A stretch of 64,000 nt of DNA from Nitratireductor alexandrii. GTDB lineage: Bacteria; Pseudomonadota; Alphaproteobacteria; Rhizobiales; Rhizobiaceae. A program made the translations under genes and the position numbers. The DNA lies in NCBI RefSeq assembly GCF_004000215.1, contig NZ_RBVY01000008.1, forward strand, positions 213,932 through 277,931, in the 5' to 3' direction. Shown here piece after piece: positions 1 to 12,448 of the stretch; positions within the stretch are counted from its first letter, which is position 1, and the number at the start of each line of letters is the position of its first letter. The notes below the pieces were generated by a model. The model was not told the DNA's origin. It searched no databases and saw nothing but the letters and a program-made list of their open reading frames with translations.

Positions 1-1568
1 TGCGAAAGCGGATGGACGCGGGCGTCGTCGCCGTGCTCGATCTCCGACAAGACGCCGACACAGCGCACGAGATGCTCGTCCACCGTGTAGTGGTGATACA
101 TGTTGAACTGCATCATCGCGACGATCTTGCCGAAATCGGGGATGAGCTTGCTCAAAACGCCGGCCTCGTTCATGCGGCGCAGGTTGAGCTCGGGATTGCG
201 GTCCGAGGTCAGCACGTCGAGGAACAGCCGGTTGGCCTCGGCGTCGCGGCGCAGATTGCGGTCGATCAGCTTCAACGAACGGCGCAGCAATTTCAGCGCC
301 TCGGGATGATATTCCAGCCCGTGCCGGTCGGCGAACCAGAACAGGCGCAGCATGTTGACGGGGTCGCGCTCGAAGGCCTGCGGGTCGGCCACGTTGATAC
401 GATCGTTGTCGATGATGAAATCGCTCGTCCCGGGCACCTTGCGGCGGCGGCGCGAAAAGGACTGGATCAGCCGGTTGAAGCCCGGCACGTGCTTGGCCTG
501 CTCCTCTTCCAGGGCCGCGCACAAAATCCGGGTCAGGTCGCCAACATCCTTGGCGACCAGGAAATAGTGCTTCATGAACCGTTCGACCGCCGACAGGCCG
601 GGGTGGCTGGTATAACCCAGCCGGTCGGCGATATCGCGCTGAATGTCGAAATGCAGGCGCTCTTCGGCCTTGCCGGCATGGAAATGCATGTGGCAGCGCA
701 CGGCCCACAAAAAATCCTCCGCCTTGCGGAAGACGAGATATTCCTTGCGGGTGAAGACGCCGCGCTCGACCAGCTCCTCGCCGCTGCGCACGCGATAATA
801 ATATTTTCCGATCCAAAACAGCGTGTGCAGGTCGCGCAGACCGCCTTTGCCGTCCTTGACATTGGGCTCGACCAGATAGCGGCTTTCGCCGGCCTTGGCA
901 TGGCGGGCATCGCGCTCGGCGAGCTTGGCCTGCACGAATTCGCCGCCCGACTGACGCATCAGCTCGGTGTCGAAGCGATGCAGAAGCTCGTCGTAAAGCG
1001 CGGTCTCGCCGCACAGGAAACGGGCTTCCAGGACCGCGGTGCGGATCGTCATGTCGGTGCGCGACAGGCGCACGCATTCGTCGACATTGCGGGTGGCATG
1101 ACCGACCTTCAGGCCCATGTCCCACAACATGTACAACACATATTCGGTGACCTGCTCGCCCCAGGGCGTCTGCTTGTAGGGCAGAAGGAACAGCAGATCG
1201 ATGTCGGATCCGGGCGCCAGCGTGCCGCGGCCATAGCCGCCGACCGCCACGATCGCCATCTTCTCGGCCGCGGACGGGTTCTTCGAGGCGTAGACGTGCG
1301 AGACGGCGAAATCGTGCAGCGCGCGGATGATCTCGTCCATCAGGTGCGACAGCCGTGCCGCGCAGGCGGTGCCGCCCCCGTCCTTCATCAGCATCGCCTC
1401 GGCCTTGGCACGGCCGGCCGCGAACTCCTCGCGCAGCGCCTTCAGCACCGCCGCGCGCACTGCGTGGCCCGAGCCGTCCCCGCCGGCCTCCGACGCAAAC
1501 GCCGACAGCCGCTCGCGCAGGAGCGTACCATTGATGATTTCGCCGAGCTTGAGGGGTACCTTGGCCAT
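1..1568 (-). CDS. glnD: PII uridylyltransferase / uridylyl-removing enzyme GlnD (C-terminal part outside window)
   Basis: GlnD adds and removes UMP on PII proteins and so reports glutamine level to nitrogen control. The visible 522 residues begin with ATG at 1568 and run off the window start. GlnD proteins are usually about 900-950 aa, so the HD and ACT domains are missing here. The nucleotidyltransferase motif is clear: [19 protein letters not shown] near residues 110-128, with metal-binding Asp122 and Asp124. The region after it has the [12 protein letters not shown] block typical of GlnD. The neighbouring mutS and maeB on the same contig are the usual rhizobial context. The identification rests on motif and context and is firm; the start could lie slightly upstream since the frame stays open. 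Confidence 0.95.
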   Translation of the reverse strand, partial: MAKVPLKLGEIINGTLLRERLSAFASEAGGDGSGHAVRAAVLKALREEFAAGRAKAEAMLMKDGGGTACAARLSHLMDEIIRALHDFAVSHVYASKNPSAAEKMAIVAVGGYGRGTLAPGSDIDLLFLLPYKQTPWGEQVTEYVLYMLWDMGLKVGHATRNVDECVRLSRTDMTIRTAVLEARFLCGETALYDELLHRFDTELMRQSGGEFVQAKLAERDARHAKAGESRYLVEPNVKDGKGGLRDLHTLFWIGKYYYRVRSGEELVERGVFTRKEYLVFRKAEDFLWAVRCHMHFHAGKAEERLHFDIQRDIADRLGYTSHPGLSAVERFMKHYFLVAKDVGDLTRILCAALEEEQAKHVPGFNRLIQSFSRRRRKVPGTSDFIIDNDRINVADPQAFERDPVNMLRLFWFADRHGLEYHPEALKLLRRSLKLIDRNLRRDAEANRLFLDVLTSDRNPELNLRRMNEAGVLSKLIPDFGKIVAMMQFNMYHHYTVDEHLVRCVGVLSEIEHGDDARVHPLS

Positions 1569-1652
1569 GTCTCGGAGCCGTTCGGGATCGCCGCGACGGC
1601 GTCTATAGCGTGAAACGCGCTCCGGCGATACGGGGCAGGCCGGCGCGGAACG

Positions 1653-4337
1653 TCAGGACGCCGCCCGCCAGCGCCTGGACTGCACGAAATCGGCCAGGTC
1701 GCCGGCGCGCATGGGCCGGGCGAAGGCATAACCCTGCAGCGCGTGACAGCCGATCTGGCGCAGGATGCGGGCATGCGCCATCGTCTCCACGCCCTCGGCC
1801 AGCACCTCGATGCCGAGCGACGACCCAATATCGATGATGGAACCAACCAATTGCCGCCGCTGGTCGTCGTCGACGATCGGCAGGATGAACTGGCGGTCGA
1901 TCTTCAGGCGGCGCGGCTTCAGTTTGAGCAGGCTGACGATCGAGGCGTAACCGGTGCCGAAATCGTCGATCTCCACGTCGATGCCGAGTTCCTTGATGTG
2001 ATCGACATTCCACGCCACGATCTCGTCCTGCTCGTCGAGGAAGATCGACTCGACCAGTTCGAAGGAGATCGTGCCCGGCGCGATCTCCAGGTCGCGCAGG
2101 CTGCGGACCAGGTCCTCGTCGCGCAGCCGGCGCGCGGATACGTTGACCGAGGCTTTGGGGATCGCCAGGCCGGCACGCTGCCAGGTCTGCATATCGGCCA
2201 GCGTCTTTTCCAGGATCATGCGGTCGATCATGTCGACGACATTGAGTTCCTCGGCGATTTTCATGAACCGGTCCGGCGCCAGGATGCCCTCGCGCGGGTG
2301 CCGCCAGCGTGCCAGCGCCTCGACGCCGGTCAGGGCGAGCGTGTCGGCGTCGAACTGCGGCTGGTAATAGGGTATGAACTCGCCGCGCTCGATGCCGGTC
2401 AGGATCTCGTCGGCCACGCGCTTGGTGGTGACGATCTCGGCCTGCAGGGCCTCGGTGAAGAATTGGTAGCGGTTGCGACCGCGGCCCTTGGCCCGGTAGA
2501 GCGCGATGTCGGCATTGACCAGGAGCTTTTTCGGATCGGCCCCGTCATCGGCCGCGAACGCGATCCCGATACTGCCGCCGACCCGGCATTCATGACCTTC
2601 GTAGACCACCGGACGCTGGATGCGGGCGATGATGCGCTCGGCCAGCCGCGCCAGCGCCTCGGCCGGCCCGGCGCCCGCACCGACGGGACGGCGGCACAGC
2701 ACCACGAATTCGTCGCCGCCCACGCGCGCGACGAAATCGCCCGCCTCGACCGTATCGGCCAAAGCCGACGCCGCATGGGTCAAGATCGCGTCGCCGGCGG
2801 CATGGCCGAGCGTGTCGTTGATCTGCTTGAAGCGGTCGAGGTCGATATGCAAAAGCGCGGTGACCTTTCGGGCGCTGTCATGCGCCCCGGCGCTTTCGCG
2901 GAGCATCTCGTCCAGGTAGCGGCGGTTGGCGAGCCCGGTCAGCGAATCATGCAGCGCATTGTGCTCGATACGCGCCCTGGTCGCCTCCAGTTCCGTGTTG
3001 CGGGCCTCGGTGAGCTGCTTGGCCCGCTTCAGGTCCTCGGTCAGCAGGATGTCGCTGGAAACGTCCCAATTGACGCCGACGATCCGGGTCGGCTCGCCCT
3101 CGTCGCGATATACCGCACCGATGGCGCGAATGTGCCGGACGGATCCGTCCGGCAGGCACAGCCGGTATTGCGAATCATAACGCCCGCGCGTGTCCACGGC
3201 GACGCGGAACTCCTCTTGCGCCTGCGCGAGATCGTCGGGGTGCAGCCGTTGCGCCCAGTGGTCGTAGGCGCGCGCGCCGTCATCGCGCGGATAGCCGTAG
3301 AGCTCGTTCATGCGATCGTCCCAGAACAGCTCGTTGTTGTCGATGTCCATTTCCCAAACGCCGATCCGTGACGTGGCCAGCGCCAGGCCGAGGCGGCGCG
3401 ACAGGCGCGCCAGCAGCTTCTGGCGGTTGCGCAGTTCGCCGATATGGCGTTGCCGCTCTTCGATCAGCCTGCCGGTGAAGAAGGTGGGAATCAGGATCAG
3501 CGCGCCCGCGGCGAAAACCAACAGCCGCAACGGCCAGGCGTTCGGGGCAATGGAATCCCAGCCGCCTCTCGGCACCGCCGCGACCTGCCAGGAGCCGATC
3601 GGAAGACCGACATCGACGACGACGGGGTCTTGCGCCAGGACGGTTGCGGTGCCGTAAAACGGCCCGCCGGCGGCACCGGTGCCGTCCTTGCCGCGGATTG
3701 CGATATCGAGCCTGTCGGAGACCGCATTCAGGCCGCTGGCGGCGTAAAGCCGCTCGATGTCGATCACCGCCGAAACGATGCCCCAGAATTGCCCGCCCTC
3801 CGGCCCGGTGAAGACCGGGAACCGGCCGATCAGCGCCTTGCCGCCCTGGACGAGATCGAGCGGCCCCGCCAGCACGATCTTGCCCGAATCGCGCACGCGG
3901 ACGGCTGCCGCGCGCTGGGTGTCGTTGCTGCGGTAGTCGAGGCCGATCGCCTTTTCGTTGCCTTCGAGCGGATAGACCATCGAAACGACCAGGCCGGGGG
4001 CTGCCGCGAGGTGGCGGATCTGGGATTCTCCGGCCAGCAGGCGGCGCGCCAGCGCCGCGAAGCCGGCCTGATCGGTATCCGGTTGTGCCTCCAGCACGCT
4101 GACCAGGCCGCGGGCGAGCTCGATATTGCCCTTGATGTTCCCTTCCAGCTTGGCGCGGATCAGGCTGATATCGCCGAGCACCTCGGCGCGCAGATCGCGC
4201 CGGAACGCCTCGCGATGCTGGTTTTCGGCGAACAGGCCCGCGGCGACGACCACGACGAAAACGATCGCAACGGGAATGTTGGTGACCCGGAAAATTCCGT
4301 TCCCGATCCGGGCAAGGACTGACTTCATACTGTCCAA
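1653..4337 (-). CDS. CHASE-PAS-GGDEF-EAL cyclic-di-GMP signalling protein
   Basis: Membrane sensor of 894 aa that probably makes and/or breaks cyclic di-GMP. Order of parts: TM helix about 19-36, an extracytoplasmic CHASE-like domain about 70-245, second TM about 268-287, PAS fold about 316-430, GGDEF domain with intact GGDEF at 540-544, EAL domain with intact EAL at 673-675 and the DDFGTGYASI loop at 791-800. Both catalytic signatures are present, so either activity is possible. The inhibitory-site RxxD before GGDEF reads EAGD, so product inhibition may be lost. The start is TTG at 4337 (AGAGG 4 nt upstream) or ATG at 4328. It stands between glnD and mutS without obvious coupling to either. 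Confidence 0.92.
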   Translation of the reverse strand: MDSMKSVLARIGNGIFRVTNIPVAIVFVVVVAAGLFAENQHREAFRRDLRAEVLGDISLIRAKLEGNIKGNIELARGLVSVLEAQPDTDQAGFAALARRLLAGESQIRHLAAAPGLVVSMVYPLEGNEKAIGLDYRSNDTQRAAAVRVRDSGKIVLAGPLDLVQGGKALIGRFPVFTGPEGGQFWGIVSAVIDIERLYAASGLNAVSDRLDIAIRGKDGTGAAGGPFYGTATVLAQDPVVVDVGLPIGSWQVAAVPRGGWDSIAPNAWPLRLLVFAAGALILIPTFFTGRLIEERQRHIGELRNRQKLLARLSRRLGLALATSRIGVWEMDIDNNELFWDDRMNELYGYPRDDGARAYDHWAQRLHPDDLAQAQEEFRVAVDTRGRYDSQYRLCLPDGSVRHIRAIGAVYRDEGEPTRIVGVNWDVSSDILLTEDLKRAKQLTEARNTELEATRARIEHNALHDSLTGLANRRYLDEMLRESAGAHDSARKVTALLHIDLDRFKQINDTLGHAAGDAILTHAASALADTVEAGDFVARVGGDEFVVLCRRPVGAGAGPAEALARLAERIIARIQRPVVYEGHECRVGGSIGIAFAADDGADPKKLLVNADIALYRAKGRGRNRYQFFTEALQAEIVTTKRVADEILTGIERGEFIPYYQPQFDADTLALTGVEALARWRHPREGILAPDRFMKIAEELNVVDMIDRMILEKTLADMQTWQRAGLAIPKASVNVSARRLRDEDLVRSLRDLEIAPGTISFELVESIFLDEQDEIVAWNVDHIKELGIDVEIDDFGTGYASIVSLLKLKPRRLKIDRQFILPIVDDDQRRQLVGSIIDIGSSLGIEVLAEGVETMAHARILRQIGCHALQGYAFARPMRAGDLADFVQSRRWRAAS

Positions 4338-4439
4338 CTGGCCTCTTCGTCCGGGGCTCGCCCATACACCGCACGAAAATAGTTGGCAGTCCTTAAATTT
4401 GCATTGAGCAGGAGGGAAAGACCCTGGGAGACGTCGCTC

Positions 4440-7136
4440 TCAGTGCGTTTTGCGCGCCATCCCCTTCAGCCGGTAAAGCGCCTCGAGCGCTTCCTTGGGC
4501 GTCATGTCGTCGGGGTCGAGCGCCTCGAGCGCGCCGGTCAGGGGTTCCAGAGGAGCGGCGGGCTGCGGCGGGCGGTCGGCGACGGCCGAAAACAGCGGCA
4601 GATCGTCGACCAGGCGTCCGGCCTTGCCCGACATCTCGCTCGCCTCGAGTTGGGAAAGCACCGCGCGGGCGCGCGCCACCACCGCATCGGGCAGGCCGGC
4701 GAGACGGGCGACCTGAACGCCGTAGGAGCGATCGGCCGCGCCGCGACCGACCTCGTGCAGGAAGACCACGTCGCCTTCCCACTCCTTCACCCGCATGGTG
4801 ACGTTGGACAGGCGCTCGAGCTTGTCGGCGAGCGCCGTCATCTCGTGGAAATGGGTGGCGAAGATGGCACGGCAGCGATTGTTTTCGTGCAGATATTCCA
4901 CCGCCGCCCAGGCGATCGACAGGCCGTCGAAGGTCGAGGTGCCGCGGCCGATCTCGTCGAGAATGACCAGCGCGCGTTCGCCGGCCTGGTTGAGGATCGC
5001 CGCCGTCTCGACCATCTCGACCATGAAGGTCGAGCGCCCCCGGGCCAGATCGTCGGAGGCGCCGACGCGCGAAAACAGCCGGTCGACGACGCCGATGCGC
5101 GCCTCGGCGGCCGGCACGTGGCCGCCCATCTGGGCGAGAATGGCAATCAGCGCGTTCTGGCGCAAAAAGGTCGACTTGCCGCCCATATTGGGGCCGGTCA
5201 GGAGCCAGATCGCGCCGGGCCGGCCGGCGTCCGCCGGCGACAGGTCGCAGTCGTTTGCCACGAACGGCTCGCCGTCCTGGGCGCGCAACGCCTTTTCCAC
5301 CACTGGGTGCCTGCCGGCAACGATCTGAAAGTCCAGGCTGGTGTCGACCACCGGGCGCGCGTAGCCCTCGTCCTCGGCGAGCACGGCGAGCGCCGTCGAC
5401 AGGTCGAGCACGGCGAGCGCACGCGCGCCGGCCCGGATCGCATCCGCACACGCCACCGCCTCGGCGACAAGCGTGGCGAAGATCTCCAGCTCGATCGTCA
5501 GCGCGCGGTCGGCCGCGTTGGCGATCTTGGTTTCGAGCCCGGCCAGTTCGGTGGTCGTGAAACGCATGGCGTTGGCCATGGTCTGGCGGTGGATGAAGCG
5601 CGCCTTGGCCGCGTCCGTCCCCGTCAGCGCCGCATGATGGTTGGCGGTGACCTCGATGTAGTAGCCCAGAATGTTGTTGTGGCGGATCTTGAGCGAGCGG
5701 ATGCCCGTCTCCTCGATCAGGCTCGCCTCCATCGCCGCGATCACCCGGCGCGCCTCGTCGCGCAGAGCCCGCATCTCGTCGAGTTCGGCGTGATAGCCGC
5801 GTCGCACGAAACCGCCGTCGCGCTTCAGCAAGGGCAGTTCGTCGGCGAGTGCGGCCCTGAAATGACCGCGCAGCGCCGCCGGCAAAGCGGCGATCGCCTC
5901 CAGCGCGCCGGCGATCTCGGCCGGCGGGGAGGCGTCTTCAAACAGTGCCGCCGCCTCGGCGGCCGCCGCCATCCCCGAAGCGAGCGCGCCCAGATCGCGC
6001 GGCCCGCCGCGATTGAGCGCCAGGCGGGCCAGGGCACGCGGCATGTCGGCCACGCCTTTCAGGCTCGCACGCACGGCATCGGCCAGAGCCCGTTCGGCAC
6101 GGAAATAGGAGACCGAATCGAGCCGCTCGTTAATGGCGTCGGGATCCGTCAGCGGCGACATCAGCCGCTCGGCGAGCAGGCGCGCGCCGCCACCCGTCAG
6201 CGTCCGGTCGATGACGTTGAACAGCGACCCCTCGCGCTTTCCAGACAGGGTGCGGGTCAGCTCGAGATGGGCGCGCGTGGCCGGATCGATGAACATCGTC
6301 GTGCCGGCATCCTGGCGCGCGGGGCGCATCAGCGGCGGCCGCTCCGCCTTCTGCGTGCGCTCCACATAGGCGATCGCGCCGCCGATGGCGGAGAGTTCCG
6401 CACGCGCGAAATCGCCGATCCCGTCAAGCGTGGCGAGGCCGAAGAACCGTGCCGCGCGTTCGGCGGCGGCGGTCGATTCGAACAGGCTCGGCGGCAAGGG
6501 CGTGACGATGCGGCCCAGCACATCGAAGACCGGCCTGAACTCCGGATCGTGGAACACCGGATCGGCGACGATCATCTCGCGCGGATCGATCCGCAGAATG
6601 TCGGCCAGAAGCCGGTCGGGCGCGGTCGCGGCGACCAGGAAGGTACCGGTCGAGATGTCGATCCAGGCGAGCCCCAGCCCGTCCTCGCCGCGCACCCGCC
6701 CCAGCGCCATCAAATGGTTGGCCTCCGACGGGGCCAGAAGCTTTTCCTCGGTGATGGTGCCGGGCGTGACCAGCCGCACCACGTCGCGGCGCACCACCGA
6801 TTTGGAGCCGCGCTTCTTGGCCTCGGCGGGGTCCTCGGTCTGCTCGCACACCGCCACGCGATGACCGAGGGCGATCAGCTTTTGCAGATAATCGTCGGCG
6901 GCATGAACCGGCACGCCGCACATCGGAATATCCTCGCCGAGATGTTTGCCGCGCTTGGTCAGCGTGATGCCGAGCGCGCGCGAGGCCACCAGCGCGTCGT
7001 CGAAGAACAGTTCGTAGAAATCGCCCATGCGGTAAAACAGCAGCGAATCCGGGTTCGCGGCCTTGATCTCGATATATTGCTCCATCATCGGCGTGGCCGC
7101 CGGGGAAGCGTTCTTGACGGGGCGATGCTGGTTCAC
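4440..7136 (-). CDS. mutS: DNA mismatch repair protein MutS
   Basis: MutS recognises mispaired bases and, with MutL, starts mismatch repair. The 898-aa product is full length for the family. The mismatch-stacking Phe and its Glu partner are visible in [11 protein letters not shown] (Phe40, Glu42). The ATPase has a perfect Walker [11 protein letters not shown], near residue 646, and the downstream STFMVEM and [12 protein letters not shown] blocks. The start is a GTG at 7136; a later ATG-ATG pair at residues 17-18 is a possible alternative. It is divergent from maeB, with about 150 bp between them. Expected to be functional. Confidence 0.98.
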   Translation of the reverse strand: MNQHRPVKNASPAATPMMEQYIEIKAANPDSLLFYRMGDFYELFFDDALVASRALGITLTKRGKHLGEDIPMCGVPVHAADDYLQKLIALGHRVAVCEQTEDPAEAKKRGSKSVVRRDVVRLVTPGTITEEKLLAPSEANHLMALGRVRGEDGLGLAWIDISTGTFLVAATAPDRLLADILRIDPREMIVADPVFHDPEFRPVFDVLGRIVTPLPPSLFESTAAAERAARFFGLATLDGIGDFARAELSAIGGAIAYVERTQKAERPPLMRPARQDAGTTMFIDPATRAHLELTRTLSGKREGSLFNVIDRTLTGGGARLLAERLMSPLTDPDAINERLDSVSYFRAERALADAVRASLKGVADMPRALARLALNRGGPRDLGALASGMAAAAEAAALFEDASPPAEIAGALEAIAALPAALRGHFRAALADELPLLKRDGGFVRRGYHAELDEMRALRDEARRVIAAMEASLIEETGIRSLKIRHNNILGYYIEVTANHHAALTGTDAAKARFIHRQTMANAMRFTTTELAGLETKIANAADRALTIELEIFATLVAEAVACADAIRAGARALAVLDLSTALAVLAEDEGYARPVVDTSLDFQIVAGRHPVVEKALRAQDGEPFVANDCDLSPADAGRPGAIWLLTGPNMGGKSTFLRQNALIAILAQMGGHVPAAEARIGVVDRLFSRVGASDDLARGRSTFMVEMVETAAILNQAGERALVILDEIGRGTSTFDGLSIAWAAVEYLHENNRCRAIFATHFHEMTALADKLERLSNVTMRVKEWEGDVVFLHEVGRGAADRSYGVQVARLAGLPDAVVARARAVLSQLEASEMSGKAGRLVDDLPLFSAVADRPPQPAAPLEPLTGALEALDPDDMTPKEALEALYRLKGMARKTH

Positions 7137-7288
7137 TCTCGAGCCGCGGCCAAAGGTCCGTTTTCGCGTAAATCCTGAAACTGTTTCCTGCTTGGCGATT
7201 TACAGGCCCGAAGTGTAGCCTTAATCGAAACGCTCCACAAAAGAAGCGCCGAAAAGGCGCAAAACCGGGCAGGAAGCGCAGACCCATC

Positions 7289-9574
<2,286 letters not shown>

Positions 9575-9582
9575 CCGTTCCG

Positions 9583-9603
9583 CCGGCCCTTAAAAAGGGC
9601 CGG
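9583..9603. terminator. Hairpin between convergent maeB and the 343-aa gene
   Basis: A perfect 9-bp stem (CCGGCCCTT / AAGGGCCGG) with a 3-nt loop sits 8 bp after the maeB stop and 12 bp from the end of the converging gene. It is symmetric, so it could end transcripts from both sides. There is no U-tract outside the stem, only the A/T pairs at its top, so intrinsic termination is plausible but not certain. Confidence 0.45.
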
Positions 9604-9615
9604 GCAAGGCCGCCA

Positions 9616-10647
9616 TCAGTGTCCCGGCCTGTCGTCCTCGGCCTCGTCGTCGGCGGCCGGCTCGAAGCGCGCCTGCCATTGCGTCAGCAATCGCAGGCGG
9701 GCGTCCTCGCCGCGATGGCCGCAGCGGTGCATCTCCTGGCGCAGGGCGAGCCGCAGGGCCGAGCGCGCGAGGCGGGTTTCGGACGGCGTGAACTCGTCGG
9801 GCGCTTCGCCGCGCGACAGGGCGGTTAGCACCCGGTTCTTCTCCGCGACCGCCTCGGGAAGGCCATACTTCGTCAAAAGGGCCTGGAAACCGGCATCCAG
9901 CGTGGCGTCGAAGGCCCGGTCCTCACCCAACGGGCCGATCACCGGATGACCCGGATGCAGCGCTGCGAGCGGCATCAGCCCGTCGGGAATCGGCGTGTTG
10001 GCGGAATGGGTGCGGCCCGACTTGAGAAGCTTGGGCAGAACGTGGGTATGCGGCCCCGGCGGCGACACGCCGCCCGTGTCGGGACCGCCGATCTTCTGGT
10101 AGACCTCGACCCGGCCGATCCCGGTGACGGCGACGCGATGCGGATGGGCCGAAAGGATCGCCGCCATTGCCGGATTGCCCGGCTCCAGCAGCGAGCGACC
10201 GAGCGACGACCGCAAAACGGCAAGCAGCGCGGCGTCTCGGGTCCGGATGCAGAAATCCGATTGCGGCAGCGACAGCCCCATGTCGAACAGGATCGCGCCG
10301 CGATCCGCCTCGCGAATGGCGCCGTCGTCGGGGCCGAGTTCGCTGAGCGTCGCGCGGCAGGCGCGGCGGGCCGCGGTCTGCGGCAGGCACAGCGCCAGCG
10401 CATGGCTCCAGCGATGCCGTTTCGGGCTCAGCGTCTCGTAGGCGACGGGAACGACCGCCGCCAGCGCGGCACGGTCGAGCGCAATGCCGCCGCGGGCGGT
10501 GGCGCGCGTCAGGGTGGCGGGATCGTCCACGACCGCCGTCTCGCCATCATCTTGATGAAATTCGGCGATGGCGCCGAAAGTGCCCATGCTCCAGCCGCAC
10601 TGCCAGTCGGCCAGGGCGCGTCGCAACAGATTTTCAAGATCGTTCAC
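9616..10647 (-). CDS. Unrecognised protein, last gene of the B12 uptake operon
   Basis: A 343-aa protein I cannot assign to a family. The start is a GTG at 10647 that overlaps the stop of the upstream ATPase gene (GTGA), so it is translationally coupled to the cobalamin importer. There is no signal peptide and no membrane helix, so it should be cytosolic. A Gly/Pro/His stretch near the middle (GGVSPPGPHTHVLPKLLKSG) and an acidic C-terminus (EPAADDEAEDD) are visible; no cysteine cluster or nucleotide-binding loop was seen. Position argues for a job in cobalamin or corrinoid handling, but that is inference from operon membership only. The longer open frame upstream (to 10839) overlaps the ATPase gene and is not believed. 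Confidence 0.85.
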   Translation of the reverse strand: MNDLENLLRRALADWQCGWSMGTFGAIAEFHQDDGETAVVDDPATLTRATARGGIALDRAALAAVVPVAYETLSPKRHRWSHALALCLPQTAARRACRATLSELGPDDGAIREADRGAILFDMGLSLPQSDFCIRTRDAALLAVLRSSLGRSLLEPGNPAMAAILSAHPHRVAVTGIGRVEVYQKIGGPDTGGVSPPGPHTHVLPKLLKSGRTHSANTPIPDGLMPLAALHPGHPVIGPLGEDRAFDATLDAGFQALLTKYGLPEAVAEKNRVLTALSRGEAPDEFTPSETRLARSALRLALRQEMHRCGHRGEDARLRLLTQWQARFEPAADDEAEDDRPGH

Positions 10648-11450
10648 CGGAGCACCGTCCTTTCGTCCTTGGCGTTCTGTGTCGTCAGATCCAGCGGCTG
10701 CACGACGAGACCGCCGGCCGCTTCGCCGAAAAAGGCTTCGACGGCATAGATGTCCCGCAGGCGTTGCGGGCTCAGCACCTGCCGGGGCGGACCGTCGGCG
10801 ACGATGCGGCCACGGTCGAGCAGCACCAGCCGCGTGCACCAGCGCGCCGCAAGCCCGAGATCGTGCAAGGAGGCGACGACGCCGCGACCCTCGCGGGCGA
10901 GATCCGCGAAGAGGCGCATCAGGCCGATCTGGTGCTCGGGATCGAGGCCGGCGGTCGGCTCGTCGGCAAGCAGCAGCGGCGCCTCCTGCGCCAGCGCGCG
11001 GGCGATCAGCACCCTGGCCTTTTCGCCGCCCGACAGCGCCGTCGCCTGGCGGTGGCGGAAGGCGGCGATCTCCATGCGCGCGAGCGCGGCGTCGACCGCC
11101 GCGCGATCCTGCACCCCCGGAGCGGTCAACGGGCCGCGATGCGGGGCGCGGCCGAGCCCGACCAGCATCTCGACCGAGACCGGCCAGGCGATCTCGCGCT
11201 CCTGCGGCAGGTAGGCGATGCGCAGGGCGCGCTCCCGCGCCGACAGCCGCGCCGCCGGCATGCCGCCGATCTCCGCCGTGCCGCGTGCCGCGACCAATCC
11301 CAGCGCCGCGCGCAGCAGGGTCGACTTGCCGGCACCGTTCGGCCCGATCAGTCCGACGAATTCGCCTTCGCCGACGCGCAGCGACACGTCGTCGAGAACC
11401 TCGCGGCCGCCAAGCGCGACACCGATCCCGGACAGGGCAAGCAGGCTCAT
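10644..11450 (-). CDS. btuD: Cobalamin ABC importer ATPase (BtuD-like)
   Basis: ATP-binding subunit of a type II (BtuCD/FhuC-like) importer, 268 aa, at the inner face of the cytoplasmic membrane. It shows Walker A GPNGAGKST, signature LSGGEKAR, Walker B LLLADEPTAGLD and the switch His in ASLHDLGLA. It overlaps the upstream permease gene by 4 nt (ATGA) and the downstream unknown gene by 4 nt. The substrate is taken as vitamin B12 because the operon starts with a BtuB-like receptor behind a cobalamin riboswitch; the ATPase alone would also fit an iron-siderophore or haem importer. Confidence 0.93.
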   Translation of the reverse strand: MSLLALSGIGVALGGREVLDDVSLRVGEGEFVGLIGPNGAGKSTLLRAALGLVAARGTAEIGGMPAARLSARERALRIAYLPQEREIAWPVSVEMLVGLGRAPHRGPLTAPGVQDRAAVDAALARMEIAAFRHRQATALSGGEKARVLIARALAQEAPLLLADEPTAGLDPEHQIGLMRLFADLAREGRGVVASLHDLGLAARWCTRLVLLDRGRIVADGPPRQVLSPQRLRDIYAVEAFFGEAAGGLVVQPLDLTTQNAKDERTVLR

Positions 11451-12448
11451 GTCAGCCTCCCGCGACTGCGCCAGATCAGCCAGAGGAAGAACGGCGCGCC
11501 GACGATCGCCGTCAGAACGCCGAGCTTCAGGTCGCGGCCGGGCGCGATCAGCCGCACCAGGATGTCGGCCGCCAGCAAGACGCAGGCGCCGCCGAGTGCC
11601 GATGCCGGCAAAAGCCTTGACGGGCGCGCGCCGACCAAGGGCCTGAGCAGATGCGGCACGACCAGGCCGACAAAGCCGATCGCGCCGGCCACCGCCGTCG
11701 CCGCGCCGACGCAGGCCGCGGTGCCGAAAACGGCGAGGAACCGCACCCGGCGCATGTCGACGCCGAGGCTCGTGGCGGCGTCGCCGCCCAGCGTCAGCGT
11801 GTCGAGCGGGCGGGCGAGCATGGCCAGCATCGCCCAGCCGAGGAGGATGAACGGGCCGGCCAGCCAGACATGGTCCATGGAGCGGTCGGTGAGCGAGCCC
11901 AGCATCCAGAACAGGATTTCGAGCGCGGCGAACGGGTTGGGCGACAGGTTGAGCGCCAGCGAGGTCATCGCCCCGGCGAAGCTCGACACCGCGACGCCGG
12001 CCAGAATGACGGTCAGCGTGCCGCCATGCATACCGGCCAATGCCTGGACGACGAGCACACCGACAACCGCGGCCGCCAGCGCCGACAGCGGCAAGGCGAG
12101 CGGAAAGGCGGCCGACAGCCCGGTATAGATCGCCAGCACGGCGCCGAGCGAGGCCGAGGCGCTAACCCCGATCAACCCCGGCTCTGCCAGCGGATTGCGC
12201 AGATAACCCTGCAGCGCGGCGCCCGAAAGGCCGAGCGTGGCGCCGATCGTCAGGCCGAGCAGCGCGCGCGGCAGGCGTATTTCGCGCATGATCAGGACAA
12301 TCGCGCCGCCATCGCCGGAGACGAGCGCGGCAAGCGAATCGCCAAAACCGATCGCCGCCGGCCCGACCGTCAGCGACAAGACGAACAACACCGTTGTCGC
12401 GCCGCCGAGCAGTGCCAGCAACAGGCGATAGCGTGCCACCTCACTCAT
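11447..12448 (-). CDS. btuC: Cobalamin ABC importer permease (FecCD/BtuC family)
   Basis: Polytopic permease of the FecCD family, 333 aa from the ATG at 12448, with about ten hydrophobic segments. Family blocks seen include GLSGAALQGYLRNPLAEPGLIGVSASASLG (residues about 75-105) and the GLVVPHLLRP motif near the C-terminus that contacts the ATPase. The start is placed at the ATG inside an 8-nt overlap with btuF (ATGAGTGA); an 18-residue longer frame lies within btuF and lacks support. It should pair with the ATPase encoded next and the binding protein encoded just before. Confidence 0.94.
   Translation of the reverse strand: MSEVARYRLLLALLGGATTVLFVLSLTVGPAAIGFGDSLAALVSGDGGAIVLIMREIRLPRALLGLTIGATLGLSGAALQGYLRNPLAEPGLIGVSASASLGAVLAIYTGLSAAFPLALPLSALAAAVVGVLVVQALAGMHGGTLTVILAGVAVSSFAGAMTSLALNLSPNPFAALEILFWMLGSLTDRSMDHVWLAGPFILLGWAMLAMLARPLDTLTLGGDAATSLGVDMRRVRFLAVFGTAACVGAATAVAGAIGFVGLVVPHLLRPLVGARPSRLLPASALGGACVLLAADILVRLIAPGRDLKLGVLTAIVGAPFFLWLIWRSRGRLT

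Noticed and set aside
12..1613. 533-aa open frame on the plus strand
   Set aside because: Antisense shadow of glnD; low-complexity His/Gln/Ala/Gly-rich product with no family features.
1743..3371. 542-aa plus-strand frame opposite the GGDEF-EAL gene
   Set aside because: Antisense shadow of a gene with intact GGDEF and EAL motifs.
4383..7178. 931-aa open frame on the plus strand
   Set aside because: Antisense shadow of mutS, His/Arg/Gly-rich, caused by high GC; MutS motifs on the other strand are decisive.
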